NCBI GenBank assembly: GCA_018257865.1
Contig: JAEUBA010000002.1
Span: 868,001 to 932,000, forward strand
Direction: 5' to 3'
Origin: Stereocaulon alpinum
Lineage: Eukaryota > Ascomycota > Lecanoromycetes > Lecanorales > Stereocaulaceae
DNA: 64,000 nucleotides
In this document: piece by piece, positions 34,121 to 45,383 of the stretch
How positions within the stretch are numbered: position 1 is the stretch's first letter
How the letters are laid out: each line of letters begins with the position of its first letter
Position numbers and translations under genes: made by a program
The notes under the pieces: model-generated
The model's input: the letters and a program-made list of their open reading frames with translations, nothing else
Told to the model about the DNA's origin: nothing
Databases searched by the model: none

Positions 34121-34160
34121 GCCGCGCTAAAGATAAGCTTCGTGAGGATCTTAGCGCGGC
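34121..34160. repeat. Perfect inverted repeat in the pcs1-msp1 shared promoter
   Basis: GCCGCGCTAA at 34121-34130 is matched by TTAGCGCGGC at 34151-34160, with imperfect pairing inside (AGAT against GATC). The whole could form a hairpin of 10 or more pairs or bind a dimeric factor. It lies about 100 bp from the pcs1 start and 85-125 bp from the msp1 start. Confidence 0.6.
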
Positions 34161-34243
34161 TGCCAAGCCTAAGCATCATCGTAGATCTGTATCCTGATTT
34201 TGTCGCTTCACTACACATTTATATACTGATCGCATACTGAGTG

Positions 34244-35569
34244 ATGTCGGAAAGAAGATGGGCGAGCCTTGTGCCAGATGTGGTGCTTTTAGCACTAGCC
34301 GTACGTATGCACCTCTTCTTGGCGGATTATCAGTTAGGACACTCCCGGGTACCTGACTGACCTACTAACGGACTCTTAGACGGGATCGTTCTACTATCTG
34401 GTTCGGTATGCTCTCAACCGACTTGATTTTGAAAACGACAAGGAACAAGCGACTCGCAGAAGTGCTGCTGCTGCGATCCTTCGAAGGCTAGACCCCCAAG
34501 ACCACGAGGAGAAGAACGGCGAAGATGGTCGACGGAAACGGAGATCAAGGAAGGAGGATCTTGTGCTCAATCAATATGAGCAGATGGTCGCTATGGACGT
34601 TGTCGCGCCCGAAGACATACCCGTGGCTTTCGACGGTACACAACTGTCATGGCCTAGTTGGGCGGTCATGGCTAACGGTCCGCAGATATTGGTGGGCTTG
34701 GGGATATAATAGACGAGCTCAGAGAATCCGTCATCTATCCTCTTACAATGCCCCAGCTCTACTCGCATACCTCGTCTCTTCTATCGGCACCATCCGGCGT
34801 GCTTCTATACGGACCTCCAGGTTGCGGAAAGACTATGCTTGCCAAAGCTCTAGCCCATGAAAGTGGCGCAACCTTTATAAACCTGCACATATCAACCCTA
34901 ACGGAAAAGTGGTACGGCGATTCCAATAAGCTTGTCAGTGCAGTGTTCTCATTAGCAAGGAAGTTGGAACCAAGCATAGTTTTCATCGATGAGATTGATG
35001 CGGTCTTAGGCACAAGGAGAAGTGGTGAACACGAAGCCAGCGGTATGGTGAAAGCCGAATTCATGACTCATTGGGATGGCCTGACATCGTCCAATTCGGC
35101 TGGAGAGTCTCAAAGGATAATGATTTTGGGCGCAACAAATCGGATACAAGACATCGACGAAGCTATTCTTCGACGAATGCCTAAGAAATTTTCAGTGTCT
35201 CTACCATCAGCCCCGCAACGACTACGTATACTAGGCCTAATTTTGAAGGATACCAGAATTGACAAGGACAGATTCGATCTGGAGTACCTGGTTCGCGTCA
35301 CGGCAGGCATGTCAGGAAGTGACATTAAGGAAGCCTGCAGAGACGCTGCCATGGTCCCCGTAAGAGAATACATCAGAAAAAAGACAGCGGCCGGGTCCGA
35401 AATGGACGCAGTGAATCCGTCTGAGATTCGAGGGCTGCGGACGACAGACTTCTTCGGGTCTGCAGGCGGTATACAAGTGTCGCAGAAACCAACGAAGCAA
35501 CAACCAACGCCAGAGATTACAGATTCTGAAGCTTCTGAAGTGACCACTGATGAGGAAACAACGGATTAG
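34244..35569 (+). CDS. msp1: Msp1/ATAD1-type AAA ATPase of the outer mitochondrial membrane
   Basis: Msp1 extracts mislocalised tail-anchored proteins from the outer mitochondrial membrane. Exon 1 (MSERRWASLVPDVVLLALA, start 34244) is the hydrophobic anchor. After an intron (GTACGT to CTTAG) comes the linker GSFYYLVRYALNRL, and after a second short intron (GTACAC to CCGCAG) the conserved DIGGLGDIIDELRESVIYPL. The AAA core has Walker A GVLLYGPPGCGKTMLAKALA, the pore-loop region EKWYGDSNKL and Walker B SIVFIDEIDAVLG. Sensor 1 is ILGATNR, an arginine finger is in AILRRMPKKF, and the C-terminal lid has VTAGMSGSDIKEACRDAAM. All catalytic residues are present. The last about 35 residues are acidic and low-complexity (SEASEVTTDEETTD). 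Confidence 0.95.
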
Positions 35570-36077
35570 AAGAAGATACCCCTTGGCATGGCCACGGTGC
35601 ATGGCTGTGTGGCGTTCGGAGGCCCGAGGTTGTATGCAAAATTATAGATCAATGTGTATGGAACGTGGGGACCGGTGGGTTTGATCGTGGCTGTGAAAGT
35701 CAAGGAAAGCAGGCAGTCCAGAATCTCTTGTGTCCTCTGCAACGCCTCTCAAATGGGCTATGTATGAAAATGTAGTCCATAATTGGTGGGGTTCATGTAT
35801 TATTATGCTGAGCTCCAGGATAGCCGATCTTCTCCATGCCAAGCAGCCCGAGAAGACACTTGAGATTCATCAACAGCATCGTGATATCATGTGAGTACTC
35901 CACGCATCTACTTTGCTTGGGCATGATGCGTTTCACCTATCTTTTACGTACACAACAAATTAGAGCGCTGAGTAATGGTTGCAGGGCTCCACAGTGATAG
36001 GACTCAACCCAGCCTCCACATGATCGATCCCCAAAACATTCTCGAGGTCGACTCAACATTTTCGGATTTCGACTTTC
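35570..36077. other. Intergenic, nothing certain
   Basis: About 500 bp after MSP1. A plus-strand frame near 35975-36123 (MIDPQNILEVDSTFSDFDF) ends at a GTAAGT donor and could be a first exon of the downstream CorA-like gene. A minus-strand candidate overlaps it, and the evidence does not decide between them. Confidence 0.4.
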
Positions 36078-36558
36078 TCAAGGTCGGCCTAGGAAGCTCA
36101 TGTCAGGAGGGTCTTGATCAGATGGTAAGTTCATCGAGCTCCGACTACCGCTTGTCAGGTTTTGAAGAGATCGCAAACTAGGACTGTGAGGGGGAGTTGT
36201 TATACCTCGCTCAAGCGTGCTGGGGCTGTGATTATCCATCTGTTGATCTTCCACTGCGTCAATGTCAAAGTAAGCCTCCAAGACGACAATTTTTCCCGAA
36301 GGAGAAAGCAGACTGGCTAACCTTCATGGTGTATGAGCCCGGGCGGAACTTTTGCGACAGCAAAGTTTCCAATCTGCTTGCATCGATGTATCTATCTTGT
36401 ATGATTTGTTGCACAGGCGTATCGTCATGCTGTGCAGGCATTCCGTCACGGTTCATCTGGAAATAATGAGTGGTGTGAGACGAAAATTTTCGGGGATGGT
36501 TGAAATGGGGCGGCTTGGGGGGAAGAGGCTGTAAGCGCTTAGTGAGTGGAGACGTCAA
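36078..36558 (-). CDS. Possible small unknown protein
   Basis: A minus-strand frame starts at 36558 (MTSPLTKRLQPLPPKPP) and reads 80 or more codons, including DRYIDASRLETLLSQKFRPG. A GTTAGC donor follows TMK, and a second piece (MDNHSPSTLERGITTPPHSP) ends at 36078. The first piece has an ordered-looking segment, while the second is low-complexity. No family is recognised. Plus-strand ORFs of comparable size overlap, so this is a weak candidate only. Confidence 0.3.
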
Positions 36559-36860
36559 GAAGTTGAAGAAGACGCACTACTCTTTACAGAACCTGCATAG
36601 ATGCCCAAAGGTATTGCGCTTACATGCATGCACTGCCCTGGTTACAAAGAGTCGAATACGTGAGTGGCTGAAAAGCTGCAACTAAGCCGGTTTTATCGGT
36701 CGAATCGGGCGCAAGGCTGCATTAATGGTTCGAGGCATCATAGGGCTGAGCCACGGTCGTAATCAGTACGCGCTGATTCTTATCTAAACCGATGGGTTCC
36801 GTGCGAATCTTCGTATCCTACTAAGACGATGGGATCAGGAACAATTCATACCTGAATCAG

Positions 36861-38834
36861 ATGCATAGTAGCAGAAGGATGAAAACATCTCCATACTTCG
36901 AACAAGCGCTGTTCTACGGACAGAGTGCCGCAACTGACCAGTTCTTCGAGGACCGATCCAAAGATTTGTTCCAACTCCTTGGGAAGGAGTCGTTCGTTGA
37001 AATACATGATCAGCTATCCTGGCCTCAAGAAGCTCCGAATGGATCAAGCTTTTTAGATAGTAAAAAAAGGGACGATTCGATATTGAGCGATGACTTTTCT
37101 TCAGTGCCTCCATCGCCCTTGGACCAGTGTTTTTACTTGGATGAAGAACCGCCTCGATATGTTGAAGTTCCTGGACTGCGACGGCAGACTGCTCGGGATA
37201 GCCAGGATTTGAAGCAGATTGCAGAGGTTCGAATTCTTTATGGTTGCTCAGGGTGCATCAGCTAACCTTAGCGGTTGGGTTGAAGGAGACAAGGAACAAT
37301 TTCAGAATATGGTAGGATTTGATTCCCTCTTCGCCCTGCAATGCTCACCTAGACACTGCTGACGGATGGCTGTAGCTTCATACGCCAGCGGCATTCACAC
37401 AGCCGTCTACTCGTGACAAGGGAGCTTTTTGAAACACTGATGTCTGAATTACATGTACTTCCGCGGTTCAGAGAATTTGTACTACTATTTGGTGCAAAGC
37501 ATGGAGAAAACGAGCTTGAACCTCCTCAATTGCGGTTTAGAAGGCTGCAGACCGGTAAAGCTGAATTGCGGCGTCAAAGCTGTCAAGGTTTTGGTATTGC
37601 ACCAAATATAACTCTGGAGTCCATTGCTGATTGGTCCAGATATTGCATATGGGCTTAGATACGTCGAACTAAACGGACGAAACGAAGAGAAGCCATGGTC
37701 AATACGGCAATTTGCAATATACCATAAGTACCGGGCAGACGGTAGATCCTCGACTTGGGTCATGATCGCGGCATCTCGCAGAACAGAAATCTGTCTAGAT
37801 CGCTATGTCAGAAGCTGTGCGGATATTGCCGCTTTGAATGCATTCGAACTCCACGTAATCGTTCTCGATACTGCATTAGGAAATTGGCGTCCGTATGTGA
37901 TATACCTTACGGAAAGGGTGGCGAAACAGGTACACTCGCAGTCTCTGATTCCTAAACTGTTTCACCTCAACTTACTTCAAACAAAGTCAGAGAATGTGCT
38001 GGTAGCGTCCATCGACGAGGATGAATCATCGTTACAACCTCTTGATATAGAGGAGCGCCAGAAGCTAAAGGATCTCGAAGATCAGATCATCGATATTATT
38101 TCTGTGCTCGATTCAATCAATGACAATATAGTGTCTCTCCTCGAAAAGTACAAGCAGTTCTGTCACGATTTCGGAGAAAGAACAATGTCAGACATAGAAT
38201 TCGACTCCATCGAATTCGCTCTTCAAGAAAGACGGAAAGATGTAGTCTCTAATCGTAAGAAAGTAGAGACCTTACATGTTAAGATTAAGAGCACAATTGA
38301 ACTGGTAATAGACCGATAATATGGCAATTGATTTGGCAAAATCTGACCGTGTCCGCTTATAGTTATCGAGCCTTCTGGATCTGGGGACTGGTAATTCGCT
38401 CAAATTACTTGCAGAGGAGGCACGCACAGAGAACCTCAACATTCGAAAGCTCACGGCAAAAGGCACACGTGATGCTGCCGCAGTAAAAGTCCTCACAGTG
38501 ATCACTTTGATATACCTGCCTGCGACTGTTGTATCTGTAAGTCTATCTGGTAATGCCGCTCTACCTCTAAAGGCTTATACAATGACAGAACTTCTTTTCG
38601 ACCCAATTCGTAAGTCAAGTACGACAAGACAATGGTAGCAACCATGTTGTGGTCCTCCAAAACGCATGGCTATTCGCAGCGATCTCCGTTCCCTTGACGC
38701 TTGTCACGCTATGTGTATGGTGGTTGTGGGCACGGGTGCAGGGTCGTCAAATGCACCCTCAAGCAGAGAGTCTTATTCCTTTAGAACGAGTCACAGCGTC
38801 GCGTGTGAATGTGCAAAAGTCTCGCCCAGTTTAA
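36861..38834 (+). CDS. CorA-like transporter-domain protein
   Basis: The first exon begins MHSSRRMKTSPYFEQALFYG (36861; a second methionine is at 36879). After introns near 37310-37377 and 37585-37650 the product continues with LLVTRELFETLMSELHVLPR, FGAKHGENELEPPQLRFR, IRYVELNGRNEEKPWSIRQF and STWVMIAASRRTEICLDRYV, a pattern common in fungal CorA-like proteins. A long coiled coil follows (LKDLEDQIIDIISVLDSIND). Then comes the membrane-proximal part DAAAVKVLTVITLIYLPATV, with a last exon containing NAWLFAAISVPLTLVTLCVW. Two transmembrane helices are therefore expected. The classical GMN motif of CorA channels is not seen. These proteins are widespread in Pezizomycotina, mostly uncharacterised, and magnesium transport is not established. 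Some exon borders, notably near 38540-38640, are approximate. Confidence 0.8.
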
Positions 38835-39451
38835 TCAGCTTGAGAACAGTTGACTATCTGCATGGTGAAGGTTAGCTGTGAGAAGGGCGCATTGTCAATT
38901 TCTATAGATTTTTCTTACTTGGGCAATAGGCCTTCAGTCGCGGTATCGCACCATGTGGGCTATGCCGCAAGTTGTATGCTACCTGACAGGGGTTTTGCAC
39001 TAGTACCATCTCTAAGGCAAAGTAATGCAGTAAGATGCGAACACGGCAAAAGCAGGCGTTACTTATCATTTGCCTGATTGATGCCCAACCAATAACAACC
39101 CAAAGTTACCCTCCCAAGGGGCCTGTGCAGAATGGTGGCGATAGTCGGATCCAAGTATTGGCCAATAACGCTGACATCCTACAGCGCCGTAAGTCCCAAT
39201 CTGAACGCAATTGCGCATGCGAGCTGACTTTGAGCGGCTGCAAGCACACAGTATGCCGTAAGGATCCACTGATTGAGGCTCTGCTCATCTCCGCGTCTCC
39301 CGTCCCTTATACATTATCACAGATCCCTCTTCCAAGATTTACCACGAAAACATCATTGACAAGTACGCCGAACATTGCTTTCTCGCTTCCTCGTTGATAT
39401 CATACCTGAGTGACTTGACCTCTCGGTCCAAGATCTAAGTCTCTACAAGCT
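38835..39451. other. Intergenic
   Basis: About 615 bp containing only short ORFs on both strands, none with motif support. It holds the 3' end of the CorA-like gene and the promoter of the protein kinase gene. Confidence 0.5.
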
Positions 39452-42124
39452 ATGCCGGGCGAAAAGAAGAGAAGTATGCAAGGCTACTGGACTGCTTGAC
39501 GTTTTTAGCTAAAGTATAATTGCCCTCTAGAAAGAAATATTGACTCGCCGCCTGATCAACGCTACGACGCTTACGAAGTAATTCAACCTAAAGGCGAAAA
39601 GCTAGCGGGCCCGGCTGTGCCTCAGATCGTAGTCGACCAACCTCAGAGCTCTGTCGGATCTGATGAAGCCACTCCCGAGGGTTCAAGTTTCGCTGCGAAC
39701 CGTCAGCTTTCCGACGACTCCCCACAACCTTTCCCGTCGTCTCAGGAAAGCCTCGACTCGGAATCCTCCGCATCTCGTGCTAGTAGTCCAGGCCCAGCTT
39801 TCATCCCTTCACGTATTACATATTCTTTGCGCACTACATTCGAAGCCTCTGAACCTCTTGTTCATAGCGATGAATTGACAGCCTCTCTCTATGATGGGAG
39901 CAGCTACCACAGGATTGAGACAACAGCACAACGCTGTGCTCAGAAAGCTTACGGAAACGATCTCGGGCAAAGAGATCTGTCATTCCGCTATGGAAATTGC
40001 ACACTTCTAGGAGAGAAGGGCTTCAAATGCCGAAGACCTCTAAGATCCCTCGAAGATTGGGGAGCAATATGCAAAGTCATCGCCGGCTACTGGACGGCCA
40101 ATTCTGGGAGAACTCTCAGCCTCGAAATCTTACGCGAATACGCGTCATATCAGAGTCGAGCCACGAACGAAGCAACTCTGACGGAGGCGAAGAGGATGGA
40201 AATCCATGACTTGATGAAGCGTTACTCACACAAAAGCCTCGGGCAGCCATACATCCCGCACACAGACCTCGAGAAGGTCATTCCTAGGAATATGGTTCCA
40301 GATATCATCAATGAGGACCCATGCAAAGGTATGGATCCGTCTGATAAAGCTGCTTTCATACAGGACGTCCAATCAAGGGGCCGAAAACTTCTCGTCATGT
40401 TCGTTCACAATAAGCTGCACATGGAATGCTTGAAGAAATTGCTGGATAATGGCTATGATGATACATGCTTGCCTCTCACATCGGAAGCCCTCTGCCACAA
40501 GCGTTGTGGCCCTGAATTCGATGCTATTATTTATAGGCAGGGTGCCTACTCAGCCGCACGATTCAACAAGGTCGGCGACCACCAAGACTTCGATCACGTC
40601 GTTATTCCGATTCACTTCTGTCCAAAGGACGGAAAGCCGATTGATCTGGCGAGCGATATGGATACAGGGCCCGACGGAGGGACTAGGAATACCTATGGTA
40701 GACAAGCCACGGCTAAGGACAAAGCGTTATGTGGATCTGGGGCCTACAGTTCTGTCTTTCGAGTACGGTTGCATCCAAACCATCATGCCTTGTCGCTGGT
40801 GAGTGACATTCCCCTCAGTATGACTTATGGGCCACTAAAGTGACGGCAGGATAAAGACGCCGATTTCGCTCTCAAAGAATTTAGGCATCGCCCTCACACC
40901 AGTCACTCCGATTTCTCTAAAGAGTTGAAGATACTGAATGTGCTTCGAAGATTCAATCACGACCATATAGTCACCCACCTAGCCACATGGACTCAGGACG
41001 AAGTCTATTGTATGCTGTTCCCATACGCACAATGCAACCTCCGCGAGTATATGGCCTGGAACAAATTCCAATTTCGTAAGAAAAAAGAAATGCTGTGGCT
41101 CTTGGAGCAATTAAAAGGCCTAGCATCGGCACTTAAGCTCATTCACGATCTCTCTAATGAGGATATCCTTACCCCTACCCAGAGTCCTAGGCTTCAGGCC
41201 CCTTCTCCGGTTCTACCTGGAGAGCGGAGAGCTGGTTGGCATCATGATCTCAAGCCAGAGAACATACTCTATTTTTGGGACACAGATCCTCCACGTGGAA
41301 CGTTCCGAATATCAGACTGGGGATCCGGGAGGGTCAATACTTATCGCTCTGGACGGACTGTGTTTACACCCTCACCAAATGGTACCCTTACTTATGAGCC
41401 TCCTGAAGTCCTGTACGAGGGCAAAACCTCACGACCTTATGACATCTGGTCACTCGGATGCGTGTTCCTCGAGCTCCTGGTTTGGGCTCTCTGGAATTTT
41501 CAAGCAGTGGAGGCTTTTGGGAATGAGAGGATTGATAGACGTGATCTCTGTTCAGCGAGCACTTTGCGAGATGATGCATTCTGGCAGAGGCTCGAAGGTG
41601 GAAACGTTGTCCTGCGTCAGAGTGTTAAGAACTGGATCAGCACTTTGGAAGACACCCTCCGACAACAGAAACAGGAAGCTTTGATGGCTGCCTTCGAAGT
41701 GGTGAGAGACATGCTTGACCCCAGGCGCAATGTAAGGATTTCAGCACGTGATGTCGACGAGACGCTTGGCAGGATATGCGTACAGGCCTTGGTTGGTCTC
41801 GAAGATGACGACTTAGCAGACGCAGACAAGGATCCTCTCGTGCCTCGACTGTCATTGAAATCACCCGATCGCCGGAATTCGGATCCTGCCTCCCACTCGA
41901 ACTCTCTCTCCAACCGCCACATGGCTCCTGCCTTCGGCGATCAAGTATATGCATCTCCTATTGACATGATGTCTCCGCACATGAGACACAGCGAGCTTTC
42001 GCCTTCGACTGCGTCTCGGTCTCGACAAAATTCACTCGCATCGTCGGTCATTAGTCTGCGAGGAGATAGTAGGATTGGCCTCTCCAAGGCTAACACACCG
42101 GAGCCTGGGGAAGAACGCAAGTGA
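39452..42124 (+). CDS. Protein kinase with fungal-specific N-terminal region
   Basis: A short first exon (MPGEKKR, 39452) is joined across a GTATGC intron to RNIDSPPDQRYDAYEV. An intron near 40799-40852 lies inside the kinase domain. The N-terminal 300 residues are disordered (SPQPFPSSQESLDSESSASR), then form a fungal region with YGNCTLLGEKGFKCRRP. The kinase domain has a glycine loop CGSGAYSSVFRV, the lysine in DFALKEF and the catalytic loop HHDLKPENILYF. The metal-binding motif is SDWG instead of DFG, followed by LTYEPPEVLYEGKTSRPYDI and WSLGCVFLELLVW. Catalytic Lys, Asp, Asn and Asp are all kept, so activity is likely. Many fungal kinases of this layout vary the residue before the catalytic Asp. 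The C-terminal 100 residues are Ser-rich. Substrate unknown. Confidence 0.88.
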
Positions 42125-43007
42125 CCCAGGCGGTAATGACTAGTGTGGGTACATATCGTCGAGTATTTATGGGTTGCAGAAGATCTTCACTGAAAAGTGC
42201 TCGAGCTGATTTCATGGCTGCATCAACCACGCATTTGAGGAATCCTACAGACAGCCCGAATCTATTAACAGTACGCAATACAGATATTGCTAGCGAGGGT
42301 CTGTGTTCCGTGCACGTAATGCCCATATAGAGTCGGAAAAGTCCTCCGACATCCTATGTCGTCGCTCGACTCCTATGAATTCTGGACAGGTTCCTACCGG
42401 AGAAATGGATAGGACATGAGATTGTATTCATTCATACTTTATAGACTTATGGACATTCTAGTTATATCGCCAGGATAATCTGTGTATTAGGCTGCCGGGG
42501 AGAGAAAAAAAAAGTAGATACAGCACTTAGCTCATGTTCAGTCCTGCAGCTGCTTAATGCTAGATATGCGTACCTGAAATTTTCAATTCTTGCTGCCGTT
42601 GAATCTTGATATCAAAGAGAATTTTCGGACCGCATGAGTGTCCCTTGTCCACTATCAGCGCCGTCCCCGGCCTAGAGTAAGTAACTTTGACCACGCTCAG
42701 TACAGCAAGAAGAACGCTTCTGGAGGACGCTCAAGTTTGCTTATCGCTAAGCTGACAGAATCGTCCACTATAAGTCTCTGGCTACCGAGCAGATGCGACT
42801 AAGGCCCCAAGATATATACAGAGACCTACAAGCCGCATGTAACATGGGAACGTTTTCTAACCCCTTGTTTCCTGCATGCTTATGTCTAAGAATCTCAAGT
42901 GCTTTTTGGCGCCCTTACTGTTCACCAATGCCCAACGCAAAATTCGTAATATCATGTCATACTTACTCTAGCCTATACCAAGATTAGCCCGGATACCTCA
43001 CAACAAG
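42125..43007. other. Intergenic, convergent 3' ends
   Basis: About 880 bp between the convergent kinase and PIN1 genes. Only short frames without motifs are present, and an A-run lies near 42505. Nothing else was recognised. Confidence 0.5.
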
Positions 43008-43752
43008 TCAAGCGCAGAAGCGATACATCTCGTCTGGTTTCTCCCCCATAGACTTTACGTACCTCTCAATCAAATGCACCCCACTCGCCGTATCAACAAC
43101 CCCACTAACCTCCCCCGGCTTGAGCGCGAAAGCGGCCTGCTCAAACTCCTTCTGCATATCACCATGCCCAAAGAAACCCCTACACACCCATACACATCAG
43201 CACCAGCTTTCCAATCCCGTCCCTCCCCACAGCACAAGAGTACTCACAGATCCCCCTTCTTCCTCGCACTCGAGCAATCACTCTCACTAGTAGCCAAATC
43301 CCCCAAACTAACCTCCTTCCCCCGAATCCTCTTCTCATACCCCCTCAAAATCCCCAACGCCTCCTCCTTGCTCCTCGTAATCTCCGGTTCCTTCCAACTA
43401 CTCGGCCTCCTACTATCCCTATGCTTAACAAGCAAATGCGCCGCACGGATCTTCCCCTCTTTATCATTATGGCCCATGGAGTAGGAGGAAGGGTTCGCGG
43501 CTGTGGAGTGGTGCAGGGCCATGTATGTTTTTATTTTCTCGGGATCTGTGCCGGGGGGTGGTTCCCAGCGGGATTCTTTGGTTGTGGCGTTGAAGTAGTA
43601 AGGGAGATTCTTAGAATTGGAGTGCCGGACTTCCCAGGTTGGGGGAAGGCCTGTTTCTTGCGTTGACTGCGAGCGCAGGGGTAAGGGTGGTCAGTTTGGG
43701 GGGTTTTCGAGGGGTGGGGGGAGTGCTGCGAGGGGGGGGTTGGCCTTACCAT
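43008..43752 (-). CDS. pin1: Peptidyl-prolyl cis-trans isomerase Pin1/Ess1 (WW + parvulin)
   Basis: Pin1/Ess1 isomerises phospho-Ser/Thr-Pro bonds, including those in the RNA polymerase II C-terminal domain. The first exon is only the start codon (43752-43750) and is followed by GTAAGG. Splicing to TCAACG at 43666 yields MSTQETGLPPTWEVRH, SKNLPYYFNATTKESRWEPP (WW domain) and the linker DPEKIKTYMA. The parvulin domain has KIRAAHLLVKHRDSRRPSSW, the phosphate-binding basic cluster, the fungal extension KRIRGKEVSLGDLA, SDCSSARKKGDLGFFGHGDM and FALKPGEVSG. It ends with VHLIERYV and MYRFCA. A second intron (GTGAGT to GTGTAG) lies in GDL|GFF. The one-codon first exon means ORF-based gene finders would miss the start. 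Confidence 0.94.
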
Positions 43753-44187
43753 TTTGGTGGGGTGAAATTTGGATTTGGCAACTGAGGAGTTGAAGAACGA
43801 TTGAGGAAAGAGTGATTTATAGATTCGTCAGAGTAAGAAGTACGAGACTAGTCACGAGCCCCAATGCTCTACAAACAGCAACACGAGCTCTGAATACCGT
43901 TCTCGGTTACTTTATTTGCCCCACCACCAGCGAAGCTTCCAGCCAGCCGTCGGGAACAGCCACAGGGCTGAACTAGCGCCATAATTTACATTTGATATCG
44001 AGCTTCTGACTCTTCACAAGCTTTTGCATCCTTATTTCAGTCGCAGCACACATCACGCACCACGAACCCAACATTCCAACAACGACGTCAAAGCGCAAAC
44101 CGACGACCCGAAGAGAAGAAATACGAGAAGATCTATCACGAGCGAACACCAACCTAAACTTAATCACCAAAACGACAACAACGAAAA
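43753..44187. promoter_or_regulatory. Shared upstream region of pin1 and rpb9
   Basis: 435 bp between the divergent starts of two RNA polymerase II-related genes. The stretch just before rpb9 is A/C-rich (44080-44187), typical of a fungal 5' UTR. No specific site was identified. Confidence 0.45.
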
Positions 44188-45028
44188 ATGTCCTCACCCG
44201 CGCCCTCCACCACCTCCGCCACCGACCCCCACGCCGCGTCCAAAACCCAAGAACAAATAACCTTCCGCTTCTGCCGCGAATGCAGCAACATGTTATACCC
44301 CAAAGAAGACCGCATGACCAACAAGCTCATGTTTGCGTGTCGGACGTGCCAGTTTAGTGAGGAGGCACAGAGTAGTTGTGTGTTTAGGAATAATATGTAT
44401 AATACGGTGGGGGAGACGGCGGGCGTTACGCAGGATGTTGGGAGTGATCCTACGGTGGGTGGTTTCCAATCCGAGGAGTTTTGTTGTACGCTTTGTGGGA
44501 GGGAGATGGAGGGGAGTTGTGAGGAGGAGGAGGAGAGGATGGAGGATGATGAGGGGGAGACTGATATGGGTGGGCAAGGAGAGAAAGGTGAAAAGGAGAA
44601 TGGAGTGAGAGTGACAGTCTTCGACCTGTCAGAAATAAGCCGGATGGAAGACGAAGAAGGCGAAGAGGCGGAGGATTACACCATACACAACGAAGTCGCA
44701 AACCCAGAAACAGCAGCAGTGGTGGATTCCCATCACAACACCAACCCACAGCCCAACCCCTCATAAGACACCCCAGCTAACACACCCCTCAATCTAGCTC
44801 CCCCGCTCCAACCGCGCCTGTCCAGCCTGCAAAGCAGAACGAAGCGTCTTCTTCCAATCGCAGCAGCGGTCTGCGGAAACGGGCATGGTGAGCACCCACC
44901 CACTCATTTCCTTAGCCCTTTGGTATCTGCACGATTGTTTTTGCACTGGGAACGGAGCTGTGCTAAGAGGGGTACGAATGCAGAAATTGTTTTATGTGTG
45001 TTGTACTTGTGGGACGATTTTTCAGTGA
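44188..45028 (+). CDS. rpb9: RNA polymerase II subunit RPB9
   Basis: RPB9 is a small zinc-ribbon subunit of RNA polymerase II that affects start-site choice and transcription fidelity. Three exons (44188-44454, 44798-44887, 44984-45028) join in phase 0. The N-terminal zinc ribbon is FRFCRECSNMLYPKED with FACRTCQFSE. The conserved DPT|LPRSNRACPACK junction spans the first intron. The C-terminal ribbon gives AERSVFFQSQQRSAETGM, then KLFYVCCTCGTIFQ before the stop at 45026-45028. The spliced product is 133 residues, slightly longer than yeast RPB9 because of an Ala/Ser/Thr-rich N-terminus. The first intron is 343 nt, unusually long here. Without splicing, translation continues to 44766 into an acidic tail and loses the second ribbon. 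Confidence 0.95.
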
Positions 45029-45383
45029 TGATGAGATACCCGGGGGATGTTTGCTTGGAGAGGGAGTTTGGGGGGGATGGCATTGGCGTTTACATAGATT
45101 TGATACTATTCTGTGTTAGCGATGGCGCTGGGGTGGATATTGTGTATATAGAATTGAGAATTTCCGAAATGGATCATTTGTTTGATGCGGTACCCTTGCG
45201 CACGTCACGTCCAAGTAACAAATCCATAATCGAAGAGCGGAAATGTTTCATAGTAACAAGGATCTATCTCTAAGTCTACCTCCATGAGATCCCAGACGCC
45301 TCGCTATGCCAAAATCTCTTACAAGGCCGTGACACCCGCTAAAACGCAAGCATGCAATGTCCACCACTAATATTACACCCACC
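45029..45383. other. Convergent intergenic region
   Basis: 355 bp between the 3' ends of rpb9 and the next gene. There is no supported ORF. Both 3' UTRs lie here. Confidence 0.5.

Noticed and set aside
44293..44764. Minus-strand frames opposite RPB9 with leucine/proline-rich translations
   Set aside because: They arise from the G-rich composition of the RPB9 exon and intron on the plus strand and have no motif.
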